A DNA stretch of 64,000 nucleotides from Tardiphaga robiniae (GTDB lineage: Bacteria > Pseudomonadota > Alphaproteobacteria > Rhizobiales > Xanthobacteraceae). Numbering within the stretch: position 1 is the first letter of the stretch; each line of letters starts with the position of its first letter. The notes under the pieces are model-generated. The model had not been told where the DNA came from and did no database searches. It saw nothing but the letters and a program-made list of their open reading frames with translations. Both the position numbers and the translations under genes were made by a program. The stretch is from positions 1 to 64,000 of the forward strand of contig NZ_JABMCJ010000067.1 of assembly GCF_013359755.1 (NCBI RefSeq). Reading direction: 5' to 3'. Positions 60,854 through 64,000 of the stretch are shown here, in pieces.

Positions 60854-62062
60854 ATGCCCGAGGCATATATCTACGATCACGTTCGCACGCCGCGCGGCCG
60901 CGGCAAGGCCGATGGCTCGCTGCATGAGGTGACCGCGCTGGCGCTCGCCACCGCGCCGCTGAAGGCGCTCAAGGAGCGCAACAACCTGCAGCCGGGCACT
61001 ATCGATGACGTCATCCTCGGCGTGGTCGACCCGGTCGGCGAAGCCGGTGGCGACATCGCACGCATGGCTGCGCTGTCGGCCGGCTACGGCAACGACGTGC
61101 CGGGCATCCAGATCAACCGCTTCTGCGCCTCAGGCCTCGACGCCGTGAACTTCGCCGCGGCGCAGATCATGTCTGGCCAGCACGACATGACCATCGGCGG
61201 CGGCGCTGAGAGCATGAGCCGCGTCGGTATCGGCGCGGCTGGTGGTGCCTGGCCGGTCGATCCGTCGATCGCCGTTCCTGCCTATTTCATGCCCCAGGGC
61301 GTCTCGGCCGATCTGATCGCAACCAAATACGGTTTCTCCCGCGACGACGTCGATGCCTATTCGGTGCAGAGCCAGCAGCGCGCTGCCAAGGCCTGGGATG
61401 AAGGCCGCTTCAAGAACTCGGTGATCCCGGTGAAGGACATCAACGGCCTCACCATTCTGGCCAAGGACGAACATATGCGCCCGTCCACCACGATGCAGTC
61501 GCTCGCGGCGCTGCAGCCTTCTTTTGTGACTATGGCACAGATGGGCGGCTTCGATGCGGTGGCGATCCAGTCGCATCCGGAAATCGAAGGCGTCAACTAC
61601 GTCCATCACGCCGGCAACTCGTCGGGTATCGTCGATGGCGCTGGTGCCGTGCTGCTCGGCAGCGAGGCGGCCGGCAAGAAGGCGGGCCTCAAGCCGCGCG
61701 CGAAGATTCGCGCCTTCGCCAATATCGGCTCCGAGCCGGCGATGATGCTCACCGGTCCGGTGGACGTCACCAAGAAAGTACTGGAGCGTTCCGGCATGAA
61801 GCTGTCGGACATCGATCTGTTCGAACTCAACGAGGCCTTCGCCTCGGTGGTGCTGCGCTTTATCCAGGCCTTCGATATCGACAATGAGAAAATCAATGTC
61901 TGCGGCGGCGCCATCGCCATGGGCCATCCGCTCGGCGCCACCGGCGCGATGATCCTCGGCACTGTGCTGGACGAACTCGAGCGCACCAACAAATCGACGG
62001 CCCTCGTCACCCTCTGCATCGGCGGCGGCATGGGCACCGCCACCATCATCGAACGCGTGTAA
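60854..62062 (+). CDS. fadA: Acetyl-CoA C-acyltransferase (thiolase)
   Basis: A 402-residue thiolase. The acyl-accepting Cys91 lies in NRFCASGLDAVN, the catalytic His region is GHPLGATGAM (about 357), and the second Cys is in LCIGGGMGTA (about 389). It cleaves 3-ketoacyl-CoA in beta-oxidation. It is followed by a FadB-type gene 12 bases later, the usual fadA-fadB pair, here in the order thiolase then multifunctional enzyme. A ribosome site (GGGAGAG) precedes the ATG. Confidence 0.94.
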   Translation: MPEAYIYDHVRTPRGRGKADGSLHEVTALALATAPLKALKERNNLQPGTIDDVILGVVDPVGEAGGDIARMAALSAGYGNDVPGIQINRFCASGLDAVNFAAAQIMSGQHDMTIGGGAESMSRVGIGAAGGAWPVDPSIAVPAYFMPQGVSADLIATKYGFSRDDVDAYSVQSQQRAAKAWDEGRFKNSVIPVKDINGLTILAKDEHMRPSTTMQSLAALQPSFVTMAQMGGFDAVAIQSHPEIEGVNYVHHAGNSSGIVDGAGAVLLGSEAAGKKAGLKPRAKIRAFANIGSEPAMMLTGPVDVTKKVLERSGMKLSDIDLFELNEAFASVVLRFIQAFDIDNEKINVCGGAIAMGHPLGATGAMILGTVLDELERTNKSTALVTLCIGGGMGTATIIERV

Positions 62063-62074
62063 GGAGCGGCCAAC

Positions 62075-64000
62075 ATGACCTTCAAGAATTTCAAGGTTGA
62101 GACCGACGCCGATGGCATCGCGCTCGTCACCTGGGACATCTCCGGCCGTTCGATGAACGTGCTCGACGTAGCGACCATCGAGGAACTCGGCGCCATCGTC
62201 GATCAGACCACTGCGGATGCCGCCGTGAAGGGCGTCGTCATCACCTCCGGCAAGGAAGCTTTCTCGGCCGGTGCCGATCTGTCGATGCTGGAAGGCATGG
62301 GCAAGGTGTTTGCCGAGACCAGGGCAGCCAAGGGCGAGGAAGCCGCGCAGCAGATGCTGTTCGACGAGAGCCGCAAGCTGTCGCTGACACTGCGCAAGAT
62401 CGAGACCTCGGGCAAGCCATGGGTCGCGGCCATCAACGGCCTCGCGCTCGGCGGCGCGTTCGAGCTGACGCTGGCCTGCCACTATCGCGTTGCTGCGGAA
62501 AATCCGAAGACGCGTCTGGGTCTGCCTGAAATCAAGGTCGGCCTGTTCCCAGGTGGCGGCGGCACCCAGCGCCTCGCGCGCATGCTGCAGCCGCAGGACA
62601 CGATGCAGATGCTGCTCAAGGGCGAAGCGATCAATCTCGTCAAGGCGAAGGCGATGGGCATCGTCGGCGCGGTGGTACCATCAGCCGATCTCATCTCGGC
62701 CGCGAAGGAGTGGATCAAGGCTGGCGGCAAGGCTGTCGCGCCTTGGGACGAGAAGGGCTTCAAGCTGCCCGGCGGCCCCGTCTATTCCAAGCAGGGCATG
62801 ATGATGTTCCCGGCTGGTAACGCCATCTATCGCCGTGAGACCTTCGACAACTATCCGGCAGCCCGTGCCATTATGCAGTGCGTCTATGAAGGCCTGCAGC
62901 TGCCGATGGATGCGGCGCTCCGCGTCGAGTCCCGTCAGTTCGCGCATATCCTGCAGACCAAGGAAGCGGCGGCGATGATCCGCAGCCTGTTCCTGTCGAT
63001 GCAGGAGCTCAACAAGGGTGCGCGTCGTCCGCAGAACGTGCCGCCGACCAAGGTCAAGAAGCTCGCCGTCATCGGCGCCGGCTTCATGGGCGCGTCAGTC
63101 GGCTTCGTCTCCGCGCGCGGTGGCATGGAGGTCGTGTTGATCGATCGCGATCAGGCCAGCGCCGACAAGGGCCTCGGTCATTGCATCGCCGCGATCGACG
63201 GTCTGATCGCCAAGGGCCGCGCCAAGGAAGCCGATAAGACCGCGCTGCTGGCAAAGATCACCGCGACTGCAGACTTCGACGTTATCAAGGAGTGCGATCT
63301 TGTTATCGAGGCCGTGTTCGAGGATCGCGCCGTCAAGGCCGAGATCTACAAGAAGGTGCAGCCGTTGTTGAAGGAAGGCGCCATCATCGCGTCGAACACC
63401 TCGACGCTGCCGATCAACTCGCTCGCCGAAGAATTCGCGGACCAGTCCAAGTTCATCGGCATTCACTTCTTCTCGCCGGTCGAGAAGATGATGCTGGTGG
63501 AGATCATCGTCGGCAAGAACACCGGCGACGTCGCGCTGGCCACCGCGCTCGACTATGTCCGCGTCATCGGCAAGACGCCCATTGTCGTCAATGACTCCCG
63601 CGGCTTCTTCGCCAATCGCTGCGTGCTGCGATTCACGGCCGAAGGCCTGGAAATGCTGCTCGAAGGCGTGCCCCCGGCGATGATCGAGAACACCGCCAAG
63701 ATGGCCGGCATGCCGGTCGGGCCGCTGTCGCTGTCGGACGAGATCGCGCTCGACCTCGTGCTGAAGATCATGAAGGCCACCGAAGCCGATCTCGGTTCGC
63801 AGGCCGTCGATCAGGCGCAGAAGAAGCTGATTGTCGAGATGGTCGAGAAGCAGGAGCGCTTCGGTCGCAAGAACGGCAAGGGCTTCTATGAGTATCCGCC
63901 GAAGGGCAAGGGCTCCAAGGCTCTGTGGAAGGGCATCGCGCCGCTGCTGCCGAAACCGGTCGATCCCGATACGCTCGATGTCGAGGAGCTGAAACAGCGC
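62075..64000 (+). CDS. fadB: FadB/FadJ-type enoyl-CoA hydratase / 3-hydroxyacyl-CoA dehydrogenase, 3' end missing
   Basis: The first 642 residues of a multifunctional beta-oxidation enzyme; the window ends inside it and about 95 residues are probably missing. An N-terminal crotonase domain (MTFKNFKVETDADGIALVTWDISG, INGLALGGAFELTLACHYRVAAENPKTRLGLPEIKVGLFPGGGGTQRLAR) is joined to the NAD-binding domain (KLAVIGAGFMGASVGFVSARGGMEVVLIDRD, IASNTSTLPINSLA, FIGIHFFSPVEKMMLVEII) and the 3HCDH C-terminal domain (VNDSRGFFANRCVLRF). It hydrates enoyl-CoA and oxidises the 3-hydroxy product for thiolase. The ATG at 62075 has a GGAGCGG site upstream. Confidence 0.95.
   Translation, partial: MTFKNFKVETDADGIALVTWDISGRSMNVLDVATIEELGAIVDQTTADAAVKGVVITSGKEAFSAGADLSMLEGMGKVFAETRAAKGEEAAQQMLFDESRKLSLTLRKIETSGKPWVAAINGLALGGAFELTLACHYRVAAENPKTRLGLPEIKVGLFPGGGGTQRLARMLQPQDTMQMLLKGEAINLVKAKAMGIVGAVVPSADLISAAKEWIKAGGKAVAPWDEKGFKLPGGPVYSKQGMMMFPAGNAIYRRETFDNYPAARAIMQCVYEGLQLPMDAALRVESRQFAHILQTKEAAAMIRSLFLSMQELNKGARRPQNVPPTKVKKLAVIGAGFMGASVGFVSARGGMEVVLIDRDQASADKGLGHCIAAIDGLIAKGRAKEADKTALLAKITATADFDVIKECDLVIEAVFEDRAVKAEIYKKVQPLLKEGAIIASNTSTLPINSLAEEFADQSKFIGIHFFSPVEKMMLVEIIVGKNTGDVALATALDYVRVIGKTPIVVNDSRGFFANRCVLRFTAEGLEMLLEGVPPAMIENTAKMAGMPVGPLSLSDEIALDLVLKIMKATEADLGSQAVDQAQKKLIVEMVEKQERFGRKNGKGFYEYPPKGKGSKALWKGIAPLLPKPVDPDTLDVEELKQR

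Overview
The window is GC-rich alphaproteobacterial chromosome. Several markers point to the Nitrobacteraceae (the Bradyrhizobium, Rhodopseudomonas, Tardiphaga and Afipia group): a class I lysyl-tRNA synthetase, Omp25/31-type barrel proteins, a SAM-II riboswitch on metZ, TIGR02186-TauE and PodJ-like proteins, and several dispersed palindromic repeat families typical of this group. No phage, insertion sequence, CRISPR array or plasmid function is visible. I count about 60 protein genes, one tRNA, one riboswitch with its terminator, several intrinsic terminators and five families of palindromic repeats.

Layout. 0.4-6.8 kb: apaG, an overlapping opgC-SGNH-SGNH operon whose first SGNH protein looks catalytically dead, metZ under SAM-II control, and dcd. 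6.8-18.5 kb: accessory metabolism and regulation (barrel protein, LysR and aldo/keto reductase, SDR, galactarate-type dehydratase, sorbosone-dehydrogenase-like lipoprotein, MATE pump, AraC and Ogt). 19-31.4 kb: tRNA-Gly(CCC), CorA, flavoprotein, SCO copper chaperone, a GspE_N-like/GT2 fusion, class I LysRS, an S24 regulator and pyrD.

31.4-46.6 kb: a four-protein DNA-damage module (ATP-dependent ligase, MBL exonuclease, Lhr-type DEXH helicase, PdeM-like phosphoesterase). It is split into ligase-exonuclease on the minus strand and helicase-phosphoesterase on the plus strand. Between them lie a TPR-methyltransferase, two tandem double-barrel outer-membrane proteins and two paralogous amino-acid-type binding proteins. 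The helicase gene carries an in-frame palindromic repeat between motifs I and Ia.

46.6-64 kb: ureidoglycolate lyase-like protein, LysR and DMT exporter, MBL hydrolase, an atypical Nramp, TIGR02186-TauE, a ClpP-fold membrane protein, a large PodJ-like Sel1 protein, a TetR/NTF2 divergent pair with a clean palindromic operator candidate, and a fatty-acid oxidation cluster (acyl-CoA dehydrogenase, thiolase, FadB-type multifunctional enzyme) that runs off the end.

Functions are assigned from protein family resemblance and visible motifs only; no database search was run.
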